This document shows positions 8,279-17,179 of a stretch of DNA of 56,636 nucleotides, piece by piece. Position 1 is the stretch's first letter. Each line of letters opens with the position of its first letter. The translations under genes and the position numbers were made by a program. Under the pieces are notes generated by a model. The model was given only the letters and a program-made list of their open reading frames with translations. It ran no database searches and was not told the DNA's origin. This DNA comes from MGIIb-O2 sp964003245 (GTDB lineage: Archaea; Thermoplasmatota; Poseidoniia; Poseidoniales; Thalassarchaeaceae), in contig CAXFIU010000003.1 in the NCBI GenBank assembly GCA_964003245.1, positions 1-56,636 on the forward strand, written 5' to 3'.

Positions 8279-11167
8279 ATGGAGAGAGGTTTCGCGGCAG
8301 TGTTTATTACATCCTTGATCTTAATACAAGTAGGAAGTTTTACAGATACTAGTGAGTTAAATTACCAAATGAAGGCTATCGCGAAAGAACACGAACAGGG
8401 CCACGAAGAAACAATTAGTTTAGACATATTATTAGTTGGAAATTCTTATACAAGTTTTAATGACTTAGATCAGGAACTAGAAAGAATACTAGATGTATCA
8501 GGAGAAAATTCGAATGTACAATCTGTAACAGGAGGGGGTATGAAATTATCTGATCATTCAGAGGATTTAAACCAACAAAATAGTGAATTGAATTTAAAAC
8601 TTGCTGAAGGTCATGACTATGTAATCCTACAAGACCAAAGTCAAGTCCCATCATTCCCAACTAGTTCTGAGTTCTGGATTGATAGTAAAAATGCTGTCGA
8701 AGATCTGAATGAAAGAATAAAATTAGAAGGAGGAGAAACAATTCTACTAATGACATGGGGGCGAAAAGATGGTGATACGAATAACCCCATTCGAAATCCT
8801 GATTATTTGACAATGCAACTTCATCTTCAGCAAGGCTATGAAATGTATCTTGAAAATACAACTAATACTGAAAAACCTGTATTTTTAGCACCCGCAGGAC
8901 TTGCATTCAAAAATATCTACAATCAAGTTAACGAAACAGGAATTGATCCTTCACAAGGAGAAAATTCGTTTTCAAATCTTTACTCAGATGGGTCACATCC
9001 ATCGATAGATGGAACATATCTTACTTCTTGTGTAATTTATGCAGTAATTACTGGCGAGTCCCCCGTTGGGGAAAACTTTCCATCGGGAATATCGCAAGAA
9101 AGGGCGTTAGAATTACAAAAAGCTGCAGCAGATACTGTTTTCAATAATACTCCAGATTATCTCTATCCATTTGAGATTGAAGAAGGCCCAGGCGTAGAAT
9201 TTGGACCAGATTCAGGATCGGTCTTTGCCATTGACCCCGGAAGTCTAATAAATTTAAATGTTAATTATACAAATCTAGCTGAATTTAATGACGTAGTGAA
9301 CATTAAGATTCATGGCCCAGATAATTGGCTAATTGAATGGGAATACTCGTTAGATACATCAAACGGATTTGATTTCGACATATCCTCAGACACTACGGGA
9401 TGGACTGAATTCTCAATCACGGCTCCGATGACTGAAAATGGAATGCCCTTGGCAAATTCTTTGCATCAATTCTCAATGGAAATCAATTCTAACATTACGG
9501 GAAGTAATGACTGGTATAATTTTTCAATGAGGTATGGTTACTTCCATGGAGTTGAAATTGTAAATGGAGGAGGGACTTATTCTATTTCTCCATACGATGT
9601 TGCGACAATTGAAATGACTGCTAGAAACTTAGGCAATACCCAAAGAGATATTGCAGTAAGTGTAAGGCCGGTCGATGAAAATGGAACAGCATTAGGAGAT
9701 TTCGCGCAAGCATTTGCATTAGAAGATTGGAATGTTTTCATACAAGATAAAATGGAACTTAATGCAATGTGGCCTAATGAAACCGGAAAAATAAGATTTC
9801 AAATTCAGTCACCATACCTAGTAACAGGAACAATATTCTTTGAGATTAAAGTGTGGAGTACTGCTGTACCCGATGAAGCGATTAATGTCACACAAAGAGT
9901 AAACATTGTTCCAAGATCTGGTGGAAACCTAGAACTGAATAATATAGACTGTCAATTTGAAACTCAACCAGGAGATATTTGTCGAACGGAATTAATTGTA
10001 GAAAATACTGGAGATATTCCATATGATTTTGAATTAAGAATTAAAGAAACTCCGGATTGGATTGGCCTTGAAATCAGTGAAAGTAACATTAATCTAGATG
10101 CAGGACAGATTAAAAATCAGATTTATCTGAATATTTCAGTAGATGACGGCATTCTTTCAGGAGAGTCAGCAGAAATAATTGTTGAATTATGGGTAGATGG
10201 ATGGAATCCAGAAACAATTTCTTTTGAAGTAGTTGTTGGAGACTATTTTAATTGGGCTTTGATTGATGAAGTATATATTCATGATTATAATTATCAAGAG
10301 AGAACTGTGAATGTCTCCGCACGATGGACGATGGAAAATATTGGAAACATTAATGACGGGTTAGTTGTCAATTTAGATTGCAATATTTTCACTGATTTTG
10401 AGTTTGAATTACCTTCAGAGGCAGAAGAACAGAGTTCATCTAATCCACGTTCATTTGAAGTATTAGACGTAGAAATAGGGCAGATAATTAATTTCACTGC
10501 TTGGATGAATATTTCTTATGATGAAATCTCTCAAACTATGTTTTATGTTGAAGGACCGACACTATCTATTGAAGCAAGATCAATCAGAGATCCTAGAATA
10601 ATCTTTGAAAATAGCGTTACTGAAGAAGAAGACTTGTTTAAACAAAAAACGGATGAAATAGATAATGATGAAAAAGAATCAGTAATTATTGAATTCTTCA
10701 GAATTTGGCAGACAGTTATTATTAGCCTAGTTGTAATAATATTCGGAAGTATAGGGGTGGTGAAGGCAATACAATACAGACTAGAACAAGACCGGAAAAG
10801 ACTAGGCCTACCTTCAGAGGTGGAAGATGAAACAGCAGGAGAATGGATGTCAAAATTCATTAAGAAATCAGAGCCAAAGATTTTTGTTGAAAGTGAAACT
10901 ATAGACTCTAAGGGATTTGAATCAGATTTTATTAGCAAATCCAAACAAAAAGAGACAAGAATAAACGATGGCCCATCTAAGTATGATATCAAAATTGCTA
11001 GTAAGTCCCTAGATAAGGCAATGACAGAGGATGCACTAGAGGACATAGTAGAGTTAGCAGACGATATCACTATCGATAAAGAAATACATCCACAAAATTC
11101 ACATCTTGAAAAGGATGATTTTGAATCAAGACTCTCGAAACTAGGTAAAGGGAATAAAGAGGAATAA
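8279..11167 (+). CDS. Surface protein with SGNH/GDSL-like hydrolase domain and membrane anchor
   Basis: This 962-residue protein starts with a signal peptide (residues 1-20, ending VGSFTD). Residues about 46-275 resemble the SGNH hydrolase fold (DUF4886-like): LLVGNSYTSF supplies nucleophile Ser56, TGGGM the block II glycine, and SDGSHPS the Asp237-x-x-His240 pair. Such enzymes remove acyl groups from lipids or carbohydrates. Residues about 290-780 contain several Ig-like/CARDB-type beta-sandwich modules with many N-x-S/T sequons. A single membrane helix lies at about 808-830 (TVIISLVVIIFGSIGVV). A 130-residue Lys/Glu/Asp-rich cytoplasmic tail follows. The enzyme domain would be displayed outside the cell. 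rnhB begins directly at the stop codon. The fold call is good; substrate is unknown. Confidence 0.8.
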   Translation: MERGFAAVFITSLILIQVGSFTDTSELNYQMKAIAKEHEQGHEETISLDILLVGNSYTSFNDLDQELERILDVSGENSNVQSVTGGGMKLSDHSEDLNQQNSELNLKLAEGHDYVILQDQSQVPSFPTSSEFWIDSKNAVEDLNERIKLEGGETILLMTWGRKDGDTNNPIRNPDYLTMQLHLQQGYEMYLENTTNTEKPVFLAPAGLAFKNIYNQVNETGIDPSQGENSFSNLYSDGSHPSIDGTYLTSCVIYAVITGESPVGENFPSGISQERALELQKAAADTVFNNTPDYLYPFEIEEGPGVEFGPDSGSVFAIDPGSLINLNVNYTNLAEFNDVVNIKIHGPDNWLIEWEYSLDTSNGFDFDISSDTTGWTEFSITAPMTENGMPLANSLHQFSMEINSNITGSNDWYNFSMRYGYFHGVEIVNGGGTYSISPYDVATIEMTARNLGNTQRDIAVSVRPVDENGTALGDFAQAFALEDWNVFIQDKMELNAMWPNETGKIRFQIQSPYLVTGTIFFEIKVWSTAVPDEAINVTQRVNIVPRSGGNLELNNIDCQFETQPGDICRTELIVENTGDIPYDFELRIKETPDWIGLEISESNINLDAGQIKNQIYLNISVDDGILSGESAEIIVELWVDGWNPETISFEVVVGDYFNWALIDEVYIHDYNYQERTVNVSARWTMENIGNINDGLVVNLDCNIFTDFEFELPSEAEEQSSSNPRSFEVLDVEIGQIINFTAWMNISYDEISQTMFYVEGPTLSIEARSIRDPRIIFENSVTEEEDLFKQKTDEIDNDEKESVIIEFFRIWQTVIISLVVIIFGSIGVVKAIQYRLEQDRKRLGLPSEVEDETAGEWMSKFIKKSEPKIFVESETIDSKGFESDFISKSKQKETRINDGPSKYDIKIASKSLDKAMTEDALEDIVELADDITIDKEIHPQNSHLEKDDFESRLSKLGKGNKEE

Positions 11168-11896
11168 ATGTACGAATTAGGAGTAGATGAAGCAGGAAGA
11201 GGTCCTGCCATAGGACCTCTTGTTGTTTGTGCATTAGCCGTTCCAACCTCGGACATAGAAATTTTAACAAATATTGGCGCTAAAGATTCTAAATCTTTAA
11301 CTGGGAAAAAGAGAGTAGACTTGGCCAAGAAAATATATTCAGAAGTAGAAAAAAGAGATTGGAAAGTGGGACTGATTACTTGTAGTGCTCATAGGATAGA
11401 TAAGGAAAGAGACAGAACTAACCTGAATGATTTAGAAGTAGAATTATTCAAAGAAGCAATTACTACTACAAAAGTTGAAGAAAAATATGGAAAAATATAC
11501 TTGGATGCATGTGACATAAATGAGCAACGATTTGGTAATCGAGTTAGAGAATCACTAGGTCAAGATTGGGAGCAATGGACTATTGAATCGAAACATAAAA
11601 TGGACTTAGAAAATGTTTTAGTTGGTGCTGCAAGTATTCTTGCTAAAGTCCATAGAGATAATGAGATTGAGAAGATTGGGCAATTACTTAATCTGGATAT
11701 AGGAAGTGGTTACCCATCTGATCCGAAAACTAAAGTTGCAATTCGAGAATTAATAAAGGGAGATTTACCAAATAAATATTTGAGATGGTCTTGGGCGACA
11801 GTGGAGAATATTTGGAAAAAGGAGAATGAAAAACCTATTCCAGAAAGAGGACAAAAAGAGGGAAATAGTAAACAATCATCAATTAGTGATTGGTAA
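11168..11896 (+). CDS. rnhB: Ribonuclease HII
   Basis: This 242-residue protein opens with the RNase HII signature VDEAGRGPAIGPLVV, giving catalytic Asp7 and Glu8. Asp113 in YLDACD and Asp164 in ILAKVHRDNEI complete the metal-binding DEDD set. It cuts RNA in RNA-DNA hybrids and removes misincorporated ribonucleotides. The ATG abuts the TAA of the surface-protein gene (0 bp), with GAGG about 5 nt before it, so translation is probably coupled. The last 25 residues are a charged, likely disordered tail (PERGQKEGNSKQ) beyond the usual archaeal family length of about 200-220. gltX follows on the same strand. Confidence 0.96.
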   Translation: MYELGVDEAGRGPAIGPLVVCALAVPTSDIEILTNIGAKDSKSLTGKKRVDLAKKIYSEVEKRDWKVGLITCSAHRIDKERDRTNLNDLEVELFKEAITTTKVEEKYGKIYLDACDINEQRFGNRVRESLGQDWEQWTIESKHKMDLENVLVGAASILAKVHRDNEIEKIGQLLNLDIGSGYPSDPKTKVAIRELIKGDLPNKYLRWSWATVENIWKKENEKPIPERGQKEGNSKQSSISDW

Positions 11897-11934
11897 ATAG
11901 TGAAATGGAGAAGTCTAGTGGTGAGGGCGATATT

Positions 11935-13656
11935 ATGGTTGATGCGGCAAATTGGGATTCTGAAATCATAAATATTGTCAGAAAATATGCTTTGCAAAAT
12001 GCTGTTGAATATGATGGCGCTGGACAATCAGGTTCAGTATTAGGAAGAATACTAGGAGAAAGATCAGATCTGAAAAGTAAAGCTAGAGAACTTAAACAAT
12101 TAGTAGATATTGAAGTCAAGAATGCAAATGACATGGCTCGGAATAAAGGAATTATAGTCGTTCGTGAACTATTAGAAAGTATCAATCCTGAGGCGTTAAA
12201 TAGACAAAAACAAGTGAAAAAAACTGGATTAAAAGATCTGCCAAATGCAATCAAGGGAGACGTGGTTTTGAGATTTGCTCCAAATCCTAACGGCCCTCTG
12301 ACATTAGGTCATGCTAGGGGCGTGACAATTAATTCAGAATATGCTAAAAATTATGATGGAAAAGTCGTACTGAGGTTTGACGATACAGATTCTAAAGTTA
12401 AACCTCCGCTAAAAGAAGCATATTCTTGGATTGAAGAAGATTACAAATGGTTAACTGGAAAGGAACCAGATATAATAGTAAGAGCATCAGAGAGAATGGA
12501 TATCTACATGAAATATGCTAAAAAAATGTTGAATGAAGGTTTTGGTTACGTCTGTAAATGCTCTGCGGAGAATTTTAAGAAATTAAGAGATAGTTCCAAA
12601 GAATGCCCTTGTAGAATAAAGGATTCTAAGGAAAATCTTTCAGATTGGGATGAAATGAATAATGGGATAATTAGTGAAGGAATGGCGGTTGTAAGAGTAA
12701 AAACAGAAATGAATCTTCCTAATCCAGCGCTTAGAGATTGGCCAGCATTAAGGATACAGCATACAACTCATCCTATGGTTGGAGATAAATACAAAGTTTG
12801 GCCATTGTTAGATTTTCAAAGCGCAATAGAAGATTACGAGCAAGGTGTCACCCACATAATAAGAGGAAAGGATTTAATGGATTCGACTAGGAAACAAACT
12901 TTACTTTACGAGCATTTTGAGTGGGAATATCCGGAAACATTGTATTGGGGTAGAGTTAAAATTCATGAATTTGGAAGTTTTTCTACATCGGGTATGAGAA
13001 AAGAAATAGAAAATGGAAATTACTCAGGTTGGGATGACCCAAGATTGCCCACCCTTAGAGCTCTCCGAAGAAGAGGTTTTGATTCAGATGCCATGAGAGA
13101 TTTTTGGATAGATCTTGGTTTGACGCAAAAGGATATTTCAGTATCACTACAAACAATAGAATCTTTCAATTCGAGTAAGATTGATTCAAATTGTGAAAGA
13201 AGAGTTTTTGTCAGAAACCCGCATGTAATTAGATTAGATGACAATAATATTCAAATTGAAAGAAAATTGAATCTTAATAAACATCCATTAAATGAAATTA
13301 AAGGACATAGAGAATGGGATTTGGAAGATCTAGAAATATATATAGAAGCTAGAGATTTAAAACATAGTGAAGTTCGTTTGAAGGATTTTGCAGATATTGA
13401 AATACAAGATTCTAATGGTATCATTCAATCAATTGAACGAACTGATAAAAGACAAATTGTACATTGGCTTCCAAAAACGATAGCGAAAAAAGCAATTCTT
13501 ACTATTCCAAAAGATAATCAAATAATTATACAAGAAGGTATGATGGAAGATATTCAAATAATTAAAAATAATGTCGTACAATTAGAAAGAGTAGGTTATG
13601 CTAAAATTGAATCTAATGATGATGGTGTCATAAAATTACTTTGGTTGCACGGATAA
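11935..13656 (+). CDS. gltX: Glutamyl-tRNA synthetase (archaeal non-discriminating lineage)
   Basis: This is a class I synthetase of the archaeal GluRS/GlnRS branch. The N-terminal region YALQNAVEYDG is typical of archaeal GluRS. The HIGH equivalent is LGHA within RFAPNPNGPLTLGHARG. The KMSKS region is the diverged form SFSTSGMRKE. A cysteine group (CKCSAENF, then CPC) matches the insertion of the catalytic domain. The C-terminal part is the GlnRS-like beta-barrel anticodon domain, not the bacterial helical one. It charges tRNA-Glu, and in archaea also tRNA-Gln for later amidation. The start is uncertain: ATG 11935 suits the family length and has GGTGAG at 11920-11925; ATG 11905 and TTG 11890 add 10 or 15 low-complexity residues. 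Confidence 0.94.
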   Translation: MVDAANWDSEIINIVRKYALQNAVEYDGAGQSGSVLGRILGERSDLKSKARELKQLVDIEVKNANDMARNKGIIVVRELLESINPEALNRQKQVKKTGLKDLPNAIKGDVVLRFAPNPNGPLTLGHARGVTINSEYAKNYDGKVVLRFDDTDSKVKPPLKEAYSWIEEDYKWLTGKEPDIIVRASERMDIYMKYAKKMLNEGFGYVCKCSAENFKKLRDSSKECPCRIKDSKENLSDWDEMNNGIISEGMAVVRVKTEMNLPNPALRDWPALRIQHTTHPMVGDKYKVWPLLDFQSAIEDYEQGVTHIIRGKDLMDSTRKQTLLYEHFEWEYPETLYWGRVKIHEFGSFSTSGMRKEIENGNYSGWDDPRLPTLRALRRRGFDSDAMRDFWIDLGLTQKDISVSLQTIESFNSSKIDSNCERRVFVRNPHVIRLDDNNIQIERKLNLNKHPLNEIKGHREWDLEDLEIYIEARDLKHSEVRLKDFADIEIQDSNGIIQSIERTDKRQIVHWLPKTIAKKAILTIPKDNQIIIQEGMMEDIQIIKNNVVQLERVGYAKIESNDDGVIKLLWLHG

Positions 13657-13736
13657 GTAATTAATAAGGTCAAAGTGATGTAATTTGCATCTATTAAGCG
13701 TCGCATTGAAGTCTAATAAGTTAACCACGGTAGTTC

Positions 13737-15752
13737 ATGAACGGGCACTTGGCTGTTAGGTCCTTGGCCATAGTTGGCCTATTGGTGGTTTCTTTTTTCT
13801 CCGCACCAGCATACGCTCAAGATACTGGGAATGAAAATATATCGTGCTGTAGCAACACGGGTTTTGACCTGTTTTTATTGGATGAATCTTCTAATGGAAA
13901 ACTTTCTCCATTTGAAAATGAACTTTCAGATGAACAAGAATCAACCGTCACAGCATGGCAACAAGGAGAAGTAGAAGTTGGAACGTGGGAAACCATTTGG
14001 GGCACCGAGGGAGATTATCCAGCGGAAACTTGGACTTTCACAATACCTTACTTGGTTGAAGGAGCAGCCGGAGTTACAATTAATGCAACATTAGATATTA
14101 GAATAGGTGGTTCATTTTACTCGGGTGGTTCGGGACTTAACGGCGTAGAGCCTGTTCTAAATGCTGAAGGAAATCTAGAAATCACTGTACAAGTTTCTTC
14201 AGGCTCAGTAAATGACGGAGATAAATTAGAAGTCTCACTTTCTGTAAATAGTCTACTTTTCTCGAATCCTACTCAAGAAGCTGGATTGACTTTCAAATGG
14301 GGTTCTGATGATTCAGTAGGAAAGGTAACAGGAAAGATGCCATTGGTCGACATCAAAATAAAAGAGGCAAGTGTGACTTCAGGCCTTGTATATTTCCCAA
14401 TTGTTCTGAATTCTGGATTTGGAGGCGAAATGTGGTCTCTATCTAGCGGTAGTTTCAATCTACAAGGATCGCCATTAACTCTGAGCCCAATTGCAACGCC
14501 TCTAGAATCGGGAGTTGAAGTGACTTTTGTCTGGGAAATGCCTGAAGGAACAGAGAGTGGAACGTATTCTACTGAATTTATTCTATCGCCTCAATCTGGT
14601 TTAGAAATCTCTGCATCGAAGAACCACAATATAGATGTCGACGATGAAAATGGAGGAGGAGGTAGCTATTATCCCTCATCTGAACCTCTAAGAGGCAGTG
14701 GTTCAGAAATCAGTGTTGAAATCGATATTAAATTTGAAGGTGACTCGATAGAAAAAAATATTGAGATTTCTTTTGACAGTGCTATGTCTCAATGGATGAG
14801 ATGGGGGATGGACAATATTGGCAATTCTAGTTTAGATTCTAATAGTTGGTGGAAAAACTTGAACTCTTATTCTGATTCAGTTGCAACATCGCATAGAAAT
14901 AATGGAAAAGTAGATGATGATGAATTACTAGCATTGACTTCCCATATTACTGGCTCTTCTTCTGACATGCGATCATTTATGCAAAATGGATTATCCTTAG
15001 ATATTGAATCAATTATCGGAATAAATCCTGTTGATTTAGGGCCTACTGAGTACCAAATAGACATGGGTGGAACGAGGTCTTTTGCAGCTGAAAAGATAAC
15101 TATTAAGATTGAAACTTCATATTCTGTGATTGAGAATGAAAGACAACTATTGATTGAGAATTTTATTCGTAATCCTTCAAATAATTATTGGAATGAGGTT
15201 AGTGTCGATTTAGAAATTAAAACATCAATGTTGGCAGGGTTAGGTCCTGTTTCTGCAGAGAATATTGATTTCGAACATAGAAGATGGATATTCTTAGAAT
15301 CAATAAATATTGAACAAGAAAGCTTGGATAAAGATGAAAATTTTAGAATTGAATTTCTTCCGTCGGGAAATATGGCTTTTAGTCCTCTAATTTCTGCAAT
15401 GCTATGTGTTTTTGCTTTATGCATAGCAATAGGTATGGGATTATTCTTGACTAGGAATAGAAGTAGTGCGCCTGCTTTAATTTCTGTTACATCCTTAGGA
15501 GGATTATCTTTGGTAATTTATGTATTAGGTATGCCAATGCAAATAGTTCTTGCAATTGTAGCCTCCAGTATATTGTTGGTATTTCCAATTTCACTCGTAT
15601 CACCTAAATCAAATAAGGAAAGAAGGAAGAAGAATAAATCCCCTAGGATTGAATGTCCTGCTTGTGGAACAAGTAATCCCGTCGAATCAGATGTTAGGCC
15701 ACTAAGAATAGAATGTTCAGGATGTGAAGTAATGCTCCGGATTGAAGAATAA
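13737..15752 (+). CDS. Secreted membrane protein with C-terminal zinc ribbon, unknown function
   Basis: This 671-residue protein has a signal peptide (residues 1-27, ending PAYAQ). A beta-rich extracellular region of about 500 residues follows, with Gly/Ser-rich stretches and several N-x-S/T sequons. Three closely spaced membrane helices lie at about residues 545-625. A basic linker (KERRKKNKS) leads into a cytoplasmic C-terminal zinc ribbon, CPAC at about 640 and CSGC about 16 residues later. Three helices after a cleaved signal peptide put the ribbon inside the cell, which fits the basic linker. No named family is recognised. Its stop codon is directly next to the stop of the convergent gene at 15753. 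Confidence 0.75.
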   Translation: MNGHLAVRSLAIVGLLVVSFFSAPAYAQDTGNENISCCSNTGFDLFLLDESSNGKLSPFENELSDEQESTVTAWQQGEVEVGTWETIWGTEGDYPAETWTFTIPYLVEGAAGVTINATLDIRIGGSFYSGGSGLNGVEPVLNAEGNLEITVQVSSGSVNDGDKLEVSLSVNSLLFSNPTQEAGLTFKWGSDDSVGKVTGKMPLVDIKIKEASVTSGLVYFPIVLNSGFGGEMWSLSSGSFNLQGSPLTLSPIATPLESGVEVTFVWEMPEGTESGTYSTEFILSPQSGLEISASKNHNIDVDDENGGGGSYYPSSEPLRGSGSEISVEIDIKFEGDSIEKNIEISFDSAMSQWMRWGMDNIGNSSLDSNSWWKNLNSYSDSVATSHRNNGKVDDDELLALTSHITGSSSDMRSFMQNGLSLDIESIIGINPVDLGPTEYQIDMGGTRSFAAEKITIKIETSYSVIENERQLLIENFIRNPSNNYWNEVSVDLEIKTSMLAGLGPVSAENIDFEHRRWIFLESINIEQESLDKDENFRIEFLPSGNMAFSPLISAMLCVFALCIAIGMGLFLTRNRSSAPALISVTSLGGLSLVIYVLGMPMQIVLAIVASSILLVFPISLVSPKSNKERRKKNKSPRIECPACGTSNPVESDVRPLRIECSGCEVMLRIEE

Positions 15753-16607
15753 TTATATCATTCCATCCCTAATTAATTTATCAATTACCTTACTAGAGGC
15801 AATATTCGAATTATTGTCTTTCCAATATAATCTAGCAGAGGAGATTTGCCCAGCTAAATCAGTAGACCAACCAGGAGCCAAAACACAATGCCAGACTATT
15901 TCTTCTAATCTGGATGTCGAGGGTTTTGACCTAATCAAAGAACCTCTGACTAAGTTAGATAATACACGTGCCTTTCCTTCTAAATCAAGACTAATCCACC
16001 TAGAAGAAATAGCATTCAATGTATTTTCATCAATCCATTCATATTCAGAGACATTAGGTTCTGGAACTTCAGGCAAGGGTACTACTTTGATTAATCCCTC
16101 ATCTAAAAGAAAATCCCTTAATGCAGAATAAATAGGATCATAAGTATTATCCATCGCAGAATTAATCCAATTGCCAGAAATTAACCATGGACGTAATCTA
16201 CGTGTCCTCAGACCATTTGGAGAAATCAATTGAGAGAGGGCATGAGCTTGAGATACTGAAGTCAAAGGGCCTTTTCTAGGATCTCCTTTATGACTTATTA
16301 ATCCATCAACAATCACTGTAGATATTGTTAATCTAAAAGGATTGGTTTCAAGTGATGTCACCTCAGAATCATCATCAATTATCTTTATCGAAGGTGAATT
16401 ATCAGAATTTTCAATAGAAAATTTTCTACGATAAGTTATTCCATTATCGACTAAAGAAGATTCTATGGCTGCCATTGAAAAGGAAGAAGAAAGTGTTGGT
16501 AAGCAAAGTAATAACAATGGCTCATTTAATCTTTCAATTTCTTTAGAAGCAGATAACAAAATTTCAGAAACCGAAGAAAACTGAGTCTCGTTGACTAGTA
16601 GCCTCAT
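15753..16607 (-). CDS. Unknown protein; possible catalytically inactive RecJ/Cdc45-like (DHH) homologue
   Basis: This is a 284-residue soluble protein. It is the last gene of an arcS - uS15 - this gene run, 42 bp after uS15. In many Euryarchaeota the gene after uS15 encodes a RecJ-like DHH protein (GAN, the archaeal Cdc45 relative). Residues about 32-62 (LLLLCLPTLSSSFSMAAIES, then NGITYRRKF) can be laid over the first DHH strand and helix, normally H-x-D-A-D-G followed by a helix and G-I-x-Y-x-x-R. Here the His and Asp ligands are replaced. A later ISTVIVDG strand keeps a single Asp where DHH proteins have D-H-H. This suggests a dead phosphoesterase with a structural role, as eukaryotic Cdc45 has. 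The idea rests on gene order and a weak by-eye alignment, so function is unproven. Confidence 0.6.
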   Translation of the reverse strand: MRLLVNETQFSSVSEILLSASKEIERLNEPLLLLCLPTLSSSFSMAAIESSLVDNGITYRRKFSIENSDNSPSIKIIDDDSEVTSLETNPFRLTISTVIVDGLISHKGDPRKGPLTSVSQAHALSQLISPNGLRTRRLRPWLISGNWINSAMDNTYDPIYSALRDFLLDEGLIKVVPLPEVPEPNVSEYEWIDENTLNAISSRWISLDLEGKARVLSNLVRGSLIRSKPSTSRLEEIVWHCVLAPGWSTDLAGQISSARLYWKDNNSNIASSKVIDKLIRDGMI

Positions 16608-16649
16608 AATCCGCCGAGGAGGGGGTACTACAAATCTTATCCGCAGAAA

Positions 16650-17105
16650 TCATTCAACCATCAATCGCAATTGATCGCGTTTGTATGTCCATGTTGATGA
16701 AATTCGTCCAGTACCTACATAGTACTTAGCCAAACGACGTAATCGAGATTCACAGAGTTCCAGTTGACGACGATTGTGTAAATCTTTCTTATTACTTGAA
16801 AGATGATCTATCAAACTAAGTGCTTTACGCATTAAATTCATCATATCTTCAGGATATGTTGATTCTAGATTATTACGCGATAGTGTCTTAGATATTCTTT
16901 CGCCCATTACTAATCTTACATCTGGGACTGCGTGCATATCCCTTAGCAAGGTTCCGATTTTTGCAGATGAATGACCTTCATTCGCGTATTTTATGATTAA
17001 TTCCTCAACAGTCCCTTTATCTGATTCAGACCATGAAGGTGCTGTATCAGTGTTGGGCTTAGAAGACCCGCTAGTTCCTTTTCCTTTGCTGTGCATGCGT
17101 GCCAT
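16650..17105 (-). CDS. rps15: Small ribosomal subunit protein uS15 (archaeal S15P/S13e)
   Basis: The protein has 151 residues, the archaeal/eukaryotic length (bacterial S15 has about 89). It begins MARMHSKGKGTSGS, as archaeal S15 does. The core S15 fold is clear in KKDLHNRRQLELCESRLRRL followed by KYYVGTGRI. It binds the central domain of 16S rRNA and helps assemble the 30S platform. The start at 17105 is supported by the conserved MARMH opening, with GAGGT lying about 6 nt upstream. It lies 74 bp after arcS on the same strand. Confidence 0.97.
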   Translation of the reverse strand: MARMHSKGKGTSGSSKPNTDTAPSWSESDKGTVEELIIKYANEGHSSAKIGTLLRDMHAVPDVRLVMGERISKTLSRNNLESTYPEDMMNLMRKALSLIDHLSSNKKDLHNRRQLELCESRLRRLAKYYVGTGRISSTWTYKRDQLRLMVE

Positions 17106-17179
17106 GTGAAGACCTCAGGTAGCCGGCCGACTTGCTGCCCCTCTTTAATCGCTACGCAAACTCAAACAACCAATTTTGA

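Noticed and set aside
10543..11328. 261-residue antisense open frame
   Set aside because: It lies opposite the SGNH surface protein and rnhB, is Ser/Leu-rich as expected of a shadow frame, and has no recognisable domain.
17106..17179. GC-rich GCCGGC palindrome before uS15 as a regulatory hairpin
   Set aside because: It is only 6-8 bp, and no archaeal S15 leader of this kind is known to me.
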